Assembly: GCA_013248845.1 (NCBI GenBank)
Contig: WSQC01000015.1
Span: 682,001 to 746,000, forward strand
Reading direction: 5' to 3'
Length of the DNA stretch: 64,000 nucleotides
Origin: Passalora sequoiae
Lineage: Eukaryota; Ascomycota; Dothideomycetes; Mycosphaerellales; Mycosphaerellaceae
Below, piece by piece: positions 1 to 9,566 of this stretch (the stretch's first letter is position 1; every line of letters begins with the position of its first letter). The translations under genes were made by a program, and so were the position numbers. The notes below the pieces were generated by a model. It had not been told where the DNA came from, did no database searches, and worked only from the letters and a program-made list of their open reading frames with translations.

Positions 1-1
1 A

Positions 2-1204
2 CAGCTAGATGCGTTGCATGATCAACGACCATCACAGAGTGCAGGACCTTTTGCCCCCAGCAATACGGACCACGGACAATCTCCGCAAGACTGGCAGCAA
101 GGTTCACTGGGATCCCGGTATCCTCCAGTCAGTAACTTCGCACCTCATGCATCTCAGCAGGTCTGGCAAGATGATGGTCGCATCCCGCCGCCTCAAAGAA
201 TTCCGGGGTCTCAAGTCGGTCCGAACGGTTATGCCGTCCACCAGCACCAGCACCAATATGCACACCAGACTGCAGTCGCGTCAGCAGGCGGGCATCCACA
301 AGCCAATGGCTTCAGTCCACGCGCATCCGCCGGGCAGTATGCCTTCAGTCAGTCTCATTACCAACAACAACATCAACCTCGTCCATCACAATTTGGTCAT
401 GAACATCCGCAGCCAGGCCAGTACTATCCTCAGCAGCAACTTTCTGGATCCGAGCAGCTCATGAATGGGTTCCAGTCACCAGTGAAAGCTGCCACGCGAC
501 CAGAGCCATCTGCCCCTTCACTGCAACACAATCAACCTCCGCAAGGTTACTCGCCGCAACAGTCGCAGCAGCATGTGCAACGTCTTCAGCAGAGTCCGCA
601 TACTCTGCTGCCACCGCCAGCACAAGTTTATCAGCAAAGATTTGCGCAGTCTCCGACCAAATTCTCGCCACCCCAAGCACCGCAAACAGCGCCTTATCAA
701 CGACCGTCACCGAACGCCCCACGGATCGTGCAGACACCAAAGCATCTGCAGCCGCCTGACAATTGTCAGCAGAGTGATCATACAGCAAACGGCTCCGACC
801 AGTATCACACTCCTGAGCAACTGGCACGACCCAGCAGTGCTAATGGTGCCGCGAACGCTACCAGCGTTGCGGCAGACGGCATGGCTGGACCCTGGCCTGA
901 GGGCTCAAAGGCGATTCCGCAAAAGCACGATCAAAGTCCTGCTCCTTCATCGTCTGTCCAAAGCATCGATAATACAAAGATATTTCCGCCCAATAAGTCT
1001 CTAGAACCTAGTCCGAGTCAGCAAGCAGCGGGTGCAGTAAGCAGCGTACCTGTAAAGAAGATGCCTGGGCTCGCACTTGAGGCCAAGCCGCGACAGCACG
1101 ATCTACCGCATAATGAGTTGGAGACGCAAGCGCAAGTGCATGCTCACCTGCACACACCTCTGCTCCAGCCAGCGCAAAATAGTCCGGAACAGCATCCGCA
1201 ATAG
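2..1204 (+). CDS. Gln/Pro-rich protein, C-terminal part, cut by window start
   Basis: The frame is open to the first bases of the window, so the 5' part of the gene is missing. About 400 residues are visible, dominated by Gln, Pro, Ser and His, with many QQ and PQ runs and no recognisable fold. Such tails are common in fungal transcriptional and chromatin proteins, but nothing here identifies the family. The frame ends at a TAG at 1202-1204, which sits where a CAG codon would continue the same composition. The same frame goes on downstream with protein-like sequence broken by further stops (see next entry), so this TAG may be a disabling mutation rather than the natural end. A clean reading frame of this length with such biased composition is good evidence that it was coding; function unknown. 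Confidence 0.6.
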   Translation, partial: QLDALHDQRPSQSAGPFAPSNTDHGQSPQDWQQGSLGSRYPPVSNFAPHASQQVWQDDGRIPPPQRIPGSQVGPNGYAVHQHQHQYAHQTAVASAGGHPQANGFSPRASAGQYAFSQSHYQQQHQPRPSQFGHEHPQPGQYYPQQQLSGSEQLMNGFQSPVKAATRPEPSAPSLQHNQPPQGYSPQQSQQHVQRLQQSPHTLLPPPAQVYQQRFAQSPTKFSPPQAPQTAPYQRPSPNAPRIVQTPKHLQPPDNCQQSDHTANGSDQYHTPEQLARPSSANGAANATSVAADGMAGPWPEGSKAIPQKHDQSPAPSSSVQSIDNTKIFPPNKSLEPSPSQQAAGAVSSVPVKKMPGLALEAKPRQHDLPHNELETQAQVHAHLHTPLLQPAQNSPEQHPQ

Positions 1205-1560
1205 AGCTCTGTCGCCGCAGCGACTTCCACAGGCTAGTACAAGGACAATCTTACGGAACAAGACACAGGCACAGATTCTCAAGCCGCACCAGACTGGGCT
1301 CTGGCCTTGGATGCACTTTGAATGTCGAAGAACCCACGAAGGAATCTCGAAAGAATCATCGAGTCGAATGAGGTAGCGGACCTGGTACATCAGCCGGTGT
1401 CGACGAAGAAGAGCCGCTCTCAGAGCGTGGTAGCGGAAAGGAGATTATGAGGGCAGATGAGATCGATAGCGACATCAGCATTACTGTGAACTTCGTGCGA
1501 AGCGTTGCGCTGTCATCGATGATGACTGTGGCAACACTGGGTACCTCGGCGTAGCTTCTA
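1205..1560 (+). pseudogene. Possible decayed tail of the Gln/Pro-rich gene
   Basis: In the frame of the preceding gene the sequence continues with protein-like stretches separated by TAG at 1202 and again near 1235, then runs through an acidic segment ending in WALALDAL. A TGA near 1320 follows, and the best-looking continuation (VEEPTKESRKNHRVE, then an acidic Ser-rich stretch) lies one frame over, again interrupted by TGA. Both TAGs could derive from CAG by C-to-T change. I see no GT-AG pair that would remove the stops cleanly. Alternative: ordinary 3' UTR, with the resemblance to coding fortuitous. Confidence 0.35.
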
Positions 1561-1787
1561 GCATCGCGCAGCCAGCGAAACATGTGTTCATTGCCAAAAG
1601 AGGTAATATCAGGTTTTCCGAACACTACGATTCCATGGTGTGCAGGACATATCAGGTCAATTAATGACATGAAGACCACGAAAGCTTGGAAATCATTGGG
1701 AGACCATAAGCTTGTCATGCAAGTGACTCAGATGTTCTTCTTCCCGCTTGACAAGAATTACAGGAACATCAGCATCGGTCGGTAACA

Positions 1788-2918
1788 TTATGCAGTCAGT
1801 CTGCTTACCTCGTAGACCTTGCGTCCATATGCCACGCAATACAAAATCGACACTATCAGCATCCCGCCAAACATGGTCCAGTTCCAATTCATATTCTCGG
1901 TAGTCAGAGGCCAGAATGAGAAGAACCATATCGGTATCTGAAAAACAATGCAGCTATCTTGATCAACAGACCATACTTGCCAAGCGACCATCTTCTCGGC
2001 GGTAGTGGAGCTCCATAAACTGCCGCCAGATGAAGCAAGCGATCGTGATGAAGTACGAGCTCAGAACTGGGACGCCTCCGAGCGAGTTGATAGCATTCAG
2101 TGCAGTCGAGAAACCTAGATTGATGCATGGCAATAGACTTGTAGTCACGAAGAAAATAATGACGGATCGAAGCAGGGTATTCCAGCTTGTGGTGACATGT
2201 GCGATCTAGGTCGAGCCATACGGGCCGGGTTTCACGCGCGAACTTCTAGAGTTGTCATAATGCCGTTGCGACTTCGCTGATACAACACGATGTCAAATAT
2301 ACTACCGAGATGGTCGAGGCGCCTGCAAGACTTCGAGTGACGCTGTAGAAGACTTGCAGAAAGGGCTGTCCGGTAGTGGTATCAAGAAGTGGCTTATTTG
2401 GACCTCCTGTAAAACAAAGTGTTACGGCCATTAAAAAGCCCATCGGTGTATTTGGTCCGACTGTCCACATGATGGCAGGTGGCATGGTAAAGGAAGCGTC
2501 TCCTAGTTCCTCGCACACGTACACTAACCCGTCATAGCCAACGAGTGCCGTGAGAGATGTGCTCAAACCAATCAGGGCTGCAATACCGGTCGTCGGCCAG
2601 CCACCATTGTTGGCAAAGACCGCCAGAATTTCTGAATGTGCACAAGTACCGAGACCCCAGTGAGCGATGGCGATAGCGAAGAAGCCCGCAATATGGAGTA
2701 TGAGCACAACACCCTCGGCCACCGGTAATCTGACAGCCAGGACAGGGGTTGAGGAGGACCGTGAAAGCCGTGATAGCGATAGTGAGCAGAGTCGCATGCT
2801 GTGGGTCAAAACCATAGTCCGCGTTGTTCAGAGCAACCAGGCCTTGAATGATCTCCCCAAGTATGAACGCGACAGAGACCAAAAAGACATACCACCCGAT
2901 TAAGACTATCTCGGCCAA
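1788..2918 (-). pseudogene. Decayed GABA/choline-type amino-acid permease (APC superfamily)
   Basis: Read on the minus strand, pieces of a fungal UGA4-like amino-acid permease appear in order but in changing frames. The first piece has IIQGLVALNNADYGF and LLTIAITAF; a shift near 2745 leads to LPVAEGVVLILH, NNGGWPTTG and the long membrane segments. After TISVV the frame is lost, and the C-terminal part returns as INSLGGVPVLSSYFITIA, then RRWSLGKYG in another frame, then ENMNWNWTMFGG in a third. At least four frame changes are needed. The N-terminal half, with the first membrane spans, is absent upstream of 2918. No set of introns repairs this, because the breaks fall within conserved segments without splice signals. 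Family identity is fairly sure from the order of motifs; substrate is not. The gene is dead. Confidence 0.8.
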
Positions 2919-3592
2919 AGAAGCATGTCCCTCTGGTCCGCAGTCGTCCCTTCCTACTTGAGTGACACAGAAGGGCCGACAACATTCTGCTTGTCATCCA
3001 CGCATGACATGATGTGGCATCGTGATAGTCCCTGGTTGGCATAACGCCAACATCAACGTCACCGGCTTTACTCACAGGCGGCATCGTGGAGGATGAGTCG
3101 CGCGGCTCGTGACCCTCAGGATGGCAATATGGGTAGGTTTAGTGTCGAAGAGCGGACCGAATATGAAGGCTGCTTCGCACGTGGCGGATGCAGACGTGGC
3201 GGTCGAGGTCGGCATTTTCAATGATTGATTGATATGACTGATCTCCTCTGAGCGCAGATACCGATTTGTGCTGAGCACGATTGCTGCAAAGTTGTCTCGC
3301 AAGTGTGAGGCTTCAAGTAAGACCGAAATGGGGTACTGCGCTGTAGGAGCGCCTCAATGATTGTGGCGATTGGATCGATGCTTCGCGCGGTAGAGTCTGC
3401 TAGACTTGAAGGACCTTTGAAGTCGGAGCGAGCAAGTGGTCAGACCATTGGCACGGCTGCAAGTCGGAGGCCGAACTTTTCGACAATGTGGCGATTGTTG
3501 ATACATTAGTTGCCGGAGTCTCGCCTTCAACTATATAGCACCCGGTCTCAGACCGCTTTTCTGAAAAGCAAATAATTAATGTTGCAAGAGTG
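2919..3592. other. Gene-free stretch between permease remnant and MFS gene
   Basis: No frame here resembles the missing permease N-terminus or any known family. Short open frames exist on both strands but look like chance. The last part should contain the 3' UTR of the MFS gene, which ends at 3593. Confidence 0.5.
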
Positions 3593-5645
3593 CTATACCT
3601 GCTTTTCCCCACTCTCTGCGTCGTTTCCTCTACTATCACATGCGGCAGCACTCGCTATTGGAGACATTCCAGCGAAGCTCGACCTCTTCCTAATCCTCGC
3701 ACCCTTCAGAAAGAACACGATTGGCATTGGCACGCAAATGAGGGCGACGCATCCGAGCAATGTTCCCGCCCACTGCACGCCCTGCCTGGAGTTAGTGTAT
3801 GCCTACAAAAGTGCTTTGGGAGAGGCAGCTATCACGTCATTGCGAGACCTGCAATGAGCATGTCTCACAAGACGATAGATATAATCTGGACTACTCACCA
3901 TACCCTGGATCATCTGATTCCCGAACAATGGAAACGTCGCGCCAGCTATGGAGCGCATGAATGTGTTCGCTGCAATTGCTGACGCAGCGAATGTGAGGTA
4001 CGCATCGATGAGGTAGTTGACGCATTGCAAGAATATGCTCATGATGCCGAATCCAGAACATACGCCAGAGAGTGTTGGTACGATCCAATGTGTCTCTCTG
4101 TATTGGCCACCCCACCCGAACCAGAAAAGACCGATAGTGAATGACACTGAACCGGCGATGACAGGCGGCAAACGCCACTCGGGTATCGGTACTTCATTGT
4201 TCGCGGCCAGTTTGCGGTTGTAGCTGGGCTGCAGAATGATCATGTACAGACCTGCTAGCATCTCACCCACAATTATACCCAAGAAGGGAAGCCCTCCGAC
4301 GCCGGGACTCATGCCGTGGATTTGCTGGAAAACTATCGGGTAGAAGGTGAGGAAGAGGTACAACAGGCTGTCTCGTCAGTCGACGCTCTACTCATCTGGG
4401 GAGATATCGCTCTGCAACTTACCCATAGATGAAAGCCATATATATGGAGAGCAACAGAACAATTGGCTCGGTGAACAGCATTTTCAGGGGCCTGCCCAGG
4501 TTTTTCTCGAGGAGCTCACGAAGATCAATCTCGATCTCCTCTTGTTTTGCGTGTATGCCCCAGTTTTTAGTCCTTCGACGCAAATCTGCGGCTTTGATAA
4601 CCAGGATGGCCGGAGCATAGGTTTCTTCGAGGACTATTAAATTCAATGCCAGGCCGGTGAAGCCCATGATGGCAGTGACGTATTCGGTCCATCGCCAGCC
4701 AAGGTCGCTTTGAACGATAAAGCCACCGACAGATGGCGCAAGCATTGGTCCAGAGAAGACCGTCATACTAAAGACAGTTATCGCTAGACCTCGCTGTCTG
4801 GTGCAGAACATATCTGCAAACACAGCTCCCGTTATCGTCAGGGGACAGGCGCCGAAGAAGCCGCTAAAGAAGCGGCAGATAAAGATGGTCGCGGCATCTT
4901 TCCCCGCTGCGACGGACAAGTTGAAGATCGAGAAGCCAAGAGATGATATTAGCAGCGGCAGCTTTCGCCCATAGAGCTCTGACAGTGGCGCCCAAACTAT
5001 TGGACCTGTAGCGAATCCCAGGACATACAGGGAAACTGCGAGAATGGCGACCTCTCTCGAGAAGCTGAAGTGCTGCGAGATCTCGCGTGTCGCTGTCGAG
5101 AATATTGCTGAACCGAAGGCGGACGTAAAAGTAAAGAAGGCGAGGGCGACGGCCATTGGGAGCTTCTTCCTCAGTGGCCAGTTCTGTGCATGCATTGGAT
5201 CATCTGGGCCGTCGAACTCCACGACATATTCCTCCCGATCGGGAAGGGGAGGAGGATACGGCTTGCCAGCTCCAAACTCCGGCAATGGCAGTCGGCTCTG
5301 GCGCGTTGTGATCCGGCTTTGAAGAGCCGCGCCGACAGTGGCGCTGTGTTGACTCCGTACCGTCTGTATGCGACTGAGAGCTATGGGATTCTGGAGATCT
5401 AGTTGAGTGAGCTTTTTGGTAATGCCTATTTCTCCCCCATCCGTGGACCGATCGGACGACGAGTCGGACAAGCTGAAGCTGTCCACGCCGAGGACGTGTT
5501 GCGACAGAGCGTCTCGTCTCTCGATTTGACCTTGAGGAGTCAGCTCGTTGAACATCATGTCCGAAGCGTCTCGGGCGTAGTGCTCGATTCGCTCTGGTCC
5601 GGCAGATCGCTCGGTGTCAGATACTTTGCGACTATCGTAAATCAT
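3593..5645 (-). CDS. MFS multidrug/polyamine:H+ antiporter, DHA1 type, three exons
   Basis: Exons on the minus strand are 5645-4423, 4367-3899 and 3802-3593, giving 633 residues. Donors are GTAAGT and GTGAGT and acceptors ACAG and GTAG, and the joins stay in frame. The first ~170 residues are a Ser/Arg-rich cytoplasmic tail. The MFS fold follows with the DHA1 signature LSELYGRK after the second span, GPMLAPSVGGFI (antiporter motif C) in span five, a long central loop (KAADLRRRTKNWGIHAKQ), and six further spans in exons 2 and 3, including LLYLFLTFYPIVFQQ across the first splice. Length and layout match plasma-membrane exporters of the fungal Flu1/Tpo group, which export drugs, toxins or polyamines using the proton gradient. 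The gene looks intact next to a dead permease. Substrate cannot be told from sequence. Confidence 0.9.
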
Positions 5646-6378
5646 GGCTCCTGGTAGATCTCCGTGGTCGTTGCGATAGGAAGAGGAGGAACGTCCATGT
5701 ACTCAAGATCAATCTCCCTCATAGAAGAGCTGATCCATCGACGAAACCTCCACGCCCAGAACAGCTATCTATTTAGCACAGAACAGCCACCGCCTTAATG
5801 CGATGACATCTCGCACTACATACGAGTCTTGACGCCCATAGATACATTCTGACATGGTCGTCAACATCGTCAAAGTCGCAGCTGCCAATCCAAGTGAGGA
5901 TACTGAGACTAAGAGACGCGCTTGCGAAACAAGCGCTGGCTGACACGAACAGCTTGCGCATCAATTCGCCATAAGCTCCGAATTGGGATTCTTGGTATGT
6001 AGATGTCGGTGAGACCGACAAGAGTATTTACACCGAGCTCGAACTTTTAGCGGGATGATTTCCTGGAGCCGATATTGAGCCGGCGATCCAAGTGAAACCG
6101 TGGAGAGCTTGATCGTTCATCACGAGGTGGCAACCTCAACGACGTGGCAACGCGAATGAGGTGGCAATGCGAACGAAGTGCGTTTGTTGTCTCGTAGCTG
6201 TTCGCCTTTAACAATAGCCATACAGTGGCGCACGAGTGCGTTCCGATGCCGCTTGGCTTAGCGTGGTACGCACGTGGGATAAGTTGCATGCAATCAGACG
6301 CTTCAGCAATATCTCGCCCAGCATTCTTGCTGCAACTGCAAGCGAAACCTCTACACCGTACTTTCACAGGTACGGCTT
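5646..6378. other. Gene-free stretch upstream of the MFS gene, with a short imperfect tandem repeat
   Basis: This holds the promoter of the MFS gene and the 3' UTR of the NUFIP1-like gene. Around 6121-6180 a unit of about 20 bases containing GGTGGCAA or CGTGGCAACG occurs roughly three times in a row. No gene recognised. Confidence 0.45.
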
Positions 6379-8010
6379 TCAATTTTTGTTGAACAGTCCT
6401 ATCCTGCCGAGGTGTTTGATGACCTGTAGCGCCAATTCCTCCTCTTTTTGTTGCTGCTGTTCGAGCAATCTGTCATGGATCGACTTGCGATCGCTCCTTG
6501 GTTCGATCTTCGGAGCGTCTCTTCTTTGTTGCTGTGCGGTAGTAGCTAGCTGTTGCCTGCCTCCCTTGGGCAAATCATGCTTAAACCTACATGAATCTCC
6601 TTCTCTGCAGAACCCGCTCGCTATAAAGAACCTACACGGGGTGCTTATCGTGCCAATCGGTGCCTTGGACGACGTTTCTTCTGGTGGATCATCGTCATCC
6701 GATTCACCGTCTGAGACTATCTCTGAGCTTGTATTGGACGATGAGCTTGAGTTGATGGAGGATTTGTCTGATTCGTCGACACGCAACCCACCTTCTGCTT
6801 CCTCGAGGGTGCAAATTTCCTTCGTGAATATAGAATATTGGTACTTATCTGTGTTATGGCGATCGATATCTGTGTGCGTATTGCTTCCTTCCAGCTCCGA
6901 TACACCTGATTTGGTTCCCGACCGCGCATCTTGTGTCACAAGTGCTCCTCCATGGTGCTCTTGCGACTGGCCAGCCGTGGTTCCAGATGGTGGCGGGCTG
7001 TATGTAGCACGATCGAATGGGTGCCTATCGGTCGTGACCGAGCGCGCAGCGCTTCTCTGCACATTTGCTGCGTCATTTCCCTGCCGCCATGTCTTGGTCG
7101 ACTTCAGTGCATTTAGTGCATCGCTTGCTTCAGTAAGCAATCTCAATCGCTCCTGTCCAAGCTCGCGCCTCTCCTTCATTTTGGCGGCCTGACGAGCTTT
7201 GGTCGGATAGTTCTTCAAACGCTCGTGTCTCCAAGCAGCAAGATCAGCGGCTGACTTCAGGGACAGTACCGTGCCATTGTGCTCGAACGTCAAGCTGGAG
7301 CCAAGCGCGGCAAGCATTGATTCCTCGTCGATATCGTCGTCATGACCATCGCTTTCGGAGCCAGATAAGTCTTGTGGTTGATCGGACTGGGGATTGAGGC
7401 CCAATGCGTTGAATGAGGGCCTTGGCAAAAGTGGTGGCGCGGCTTGTGTGGTTGCAGGCTTGCCACGCGGTGTGGTGGCACCGAATACCGGCACCGCAGG
7501 AGCTGTAGGAGGCTTTGGCTTCTTCTCTCTTGGGGCACCTCTAAGTGCCTCGAGCTTGCGCTTGTGACCGACCGAGGTCCTCTGTGGCAATTCTGAGCTG
7601 CGTAGAGGGGAAACGAATTCGGAAGGCGGAGCATGGTGTTGTGTGGTGGCGGTATTTGCTTGGGTATCGTACGTATTAGTCGAATGACTTTGCATGCTGC
7701 GCTGAAAGGCAGGGTTTATGTAAGAACCAGGGGGCAGACCAGCCGCCACAAGGTGTAAGTCGGGCTGCCCGTACTGTGCCTGCGCCATACCGCTAGATGA
7801 TGAGCTCAATGACATTTGCTGCTGGTCATACTTGTCCTGTCGAGGTCCGCGCTGAACGCGATCACGGCCGCCACGTCCCCTGACCTCATGTCGACTACGT
7901 CCTCGCCCTCTGCCACTTCCACGACTTTGACCGAACTGTTGAGCATCGCCAAAAGAGAGCGCAGGCTTGGGCGGAGGCGGCGGAGGTGGCGGGAATTGGA
8001 AGCCGCTCAT
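6379..8010 (-). CDS. NUFIP1/Rsa1-like protein with CCCH zinc finger
   Basis: One uninterrupted frame of 543 residues. The start MSGFQFPPPPPPPPKP is followed by an Arg/Gly-rich (RGRGR) segment, as in RNA-associated nuclear proteins. In the middle, around residues 235-290, ADLAAWRHERLKNYPTKARQ matches the NUFIP1 conserved domain, whose core is a WRxERxKNYPT motif. Near residue 460 a CCCH finger, C-x8-C-x5-C-x3-H (CRFFIASGFCREGDSCRFKH), is seen. The C-terminus (DRLLEQQQQKEEELALQVIKHLGRIGLF) resembles the short C-terminal helix conserved in fungal members. NUFIP1 and yeast Rsa1 are assembly factors for box C/D snoRNPs in the nucleus, working with Snu13 and the R2TP complex. It shares a 315-bp divergent promoter region with RPC25. 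Identity rests on the NUFIP1 motif. Confidence 0.8.
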   Translation of the reverse strand: MSGFQFPPPPPPPPKPALSFGDAQQFGQSRGSGRGRGRSRHEVRGRGGRDRVQRGPRQDKYDQQQMSLSSSSSGMAQAQYGQPDLHLVAAGLPPGSYINPAFQRSMQSHSTNTYDTQANTATTQHHAPPSEFVSPLRSSELPQRTSVGHKRKLEALRGAPREKKPKPPTAPAVPVFGATTPRGKPATTQAAPPLLPRPSFNALGLNPQSDQPQDLSGSESDGHDDDIDEESMLAALGSSLTFEHNGTVLSLKSAADLAAWRHERLKNYPTKARQAAKMKERRELGQERLRLLTEASDALNALKSTKTWRQGNDAANVQRSAARSVTTDRHPFDRATYSPPPSGTTAGQSQEHHGGALVTQDARSGTKSGVSELEGSNTHTDIDRHNTDKYQYSIFTKEICTLEEAEGGLRVDESDKSSINSSSSSNTSSEIVSDGESDDDDPPEETSSKAPIGTISTPCRFFIASGFCREGDSCRFKHDLPKGGRQQLATTAQQQRRDAPKIEPRSDRKSIHDRLLEQQQQKEEELALQVIKHLGRIGLFNKN

Positions 8011-8325
8011 GACCTCGATTAGAACTGCGCTACCGTAAATGGTCGTTACGATTCTATTGTTATCACGGATATCGGATTGATCATGTTATTGACAGTATCG
8101 TGATGCAAGGTAATATTACGTGAGTGAATGTCGGGTTTCGGAACAGAGTGTGCGGTGAGCGCTAGAATTCTTTCAGACTAGCTCCCGGGATCGCCCTGCG
8201 CCGGCTGCTCATGCAAGTCCTAATCTTTGCCGCACGTTAGCATCCAATACCTCACGCATGTACAGTGTGCTCTTCACCCGCTCGAATCCGCGACATTATC
8301 CATAGCGGGGTCCTCGATTGCAAAG
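8011..8325. promoter_or_regulatory. Divergent promoter between NUFIP1-like gene and RPC25
   Basis: The two start codons are 315 bp apart and point away from each other, so both promoters must lie here. No clear TATA box is evident and no other gene was found. Confidence 0.5.
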
Positions 8326-9031
8326 ATGTACACACTGGTACGCGACAAGCTACTGCATCACCACGCACTGCAGCTAATTGAGGTAGGTCACTTTGGCCGA
8401 TGTCGTCCAGATTCCGCCCTCGGATTTCTCCAAGCCGAGCATGCGCTCTATTGAGGACTACATCAATGCCAAATATGCGGACAAGGTCATTCACAAGGTG
8501 GGGCTTTGCGTTGGCTTCCACTCTCTGATCTCTGCATCTGAAGGCCTGATCGGTCATGGTACTGGTATCGTGAATGTCAACGTAGATTTCCGCCTGGTCG
8601 TCTTCCGACCATTCAAAGGCGAGATTGTCCGCGCCACCATCACCAAAGCAGATGTCACAGGCATCACACTTTCTGCAGACTTCTTCGAGGACATTCATGT
8701 ACCACCGTCGACAATGTTCGAAGGTACCACGTGGCAGGAGGATACAGAGGGACAGATGGCATATGTTTGGAAGACCGACGACGGCGAAGGAGGCGAAAAC
8801 GAATTCTTTTTCGATATCGCTGAGACTTGTTTGGTCCGCGTCGAAGAAGAGCAATGGACCGATATCTCACCAGATGCTCTGAGGAATGCCAACGACGACG
8901 AGGACGATAGTGCTAAGCGCACCGCTCCGTACGTTATCTTAGGCAGTATGATGCATGCCGGTTTGGGTCCAACACTTTGGTGGGCAGGCGAGCCTCCAGC
9001 AGAAGACGACAACCCCACGAATGGAACCTGA
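8326..9031 (+). CDS. RPC25: RNA polymerase III subunit RPC25/RPC8 (Rpb7-like)
   Basis: Exons 8326-8337 and 8387-9031 give 218 residues. The first exon has only four codons (MYTL); the 49-bp intron begins GTACGC and ends GGTAG. The splice restores the family N-terminus MYTLVTLADVVQIPPSDF, which the larger open frame alone lacks. The protein has the N-terminal tip domain (DKVIHKVGLCVGFHSL) and the S1/OB domain (FRPFKGEIVRATITKADVTGI) of the Rpb7 family. A WxxxEEQWTDISP segment and a C-terminal LGSMMHAGLGPTLWW tail are diagnostic for the Pol III paralogue. It pairs with RPC17 to form the stalk of RNA polymerase III, needed for tRNA and 5S transcription initiation. The very short first exon decides the start. 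Confidence 0.95.
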
Positions 9032-9566
9032 GGGAGCCGACGAACAGCAAAAAGAAAATTCCGAGAATGCTACCGTCTTAACAAGCTGCCAGAAACAGGG
9101 TCGGTTCGTCCCTAAGGCTAAACCCATGGCACAGTACGACCGTGGCGTAGCACGGAGAGTAGCTAAATCCGAGGAAGGACTGAGCACGCAGCGATGGTCG
9201 AAATATAGAAAGGACGGAACGTACATCTTATCGTAGTGTTTTATGGGTGCTGAGCAGATCGGCTCATAACGACGGGCTCCTTAACCTCTACTTATCGGAG
9301 ATTACAGAGGTGATGTCTCTCGAGTCTTTGGCGACTTTCAGGATCGAACCCCGCCAGTGGCCAATGTATGTAGGCAAACAGAAAATCGACGCGCATGTCT
9401 AAATTCACGGCTTGACGTATGTCTGTTGCTGCATGATGGGCATCGAAGTTCTAGCCCGATGGCCCCGCTTTCCTTGACGTCTACACGACACGTGCGACTG
9501 ATGGACATCATATAGAGGAACACACAGCAAATGCAACAGCCACCACGCAGCTGGACAGATGGCCTT
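9032..9566. other. Convergent 3' flanks of RPC25 and SMC1
   Basis: This should hold both 3' UTRs. An open frame continues through it on the minus strand from SMC1, but only because the last SMC1 intron lacks stops. No gene recognised. Confidence 0.6.

Noticed and set aside
6236..7192. 318-codon plus-strand ORF
   Set aside because: Antisense shadow of the NUFIP1-like gene, with no protein-like composition.
9335..9360. GGTTCGATCC on the minus strand, resembling a tRNA B box
   Set aside because: The flanking bases cannot form a T stem or a cloverleaf and no A box lies at the right distance.
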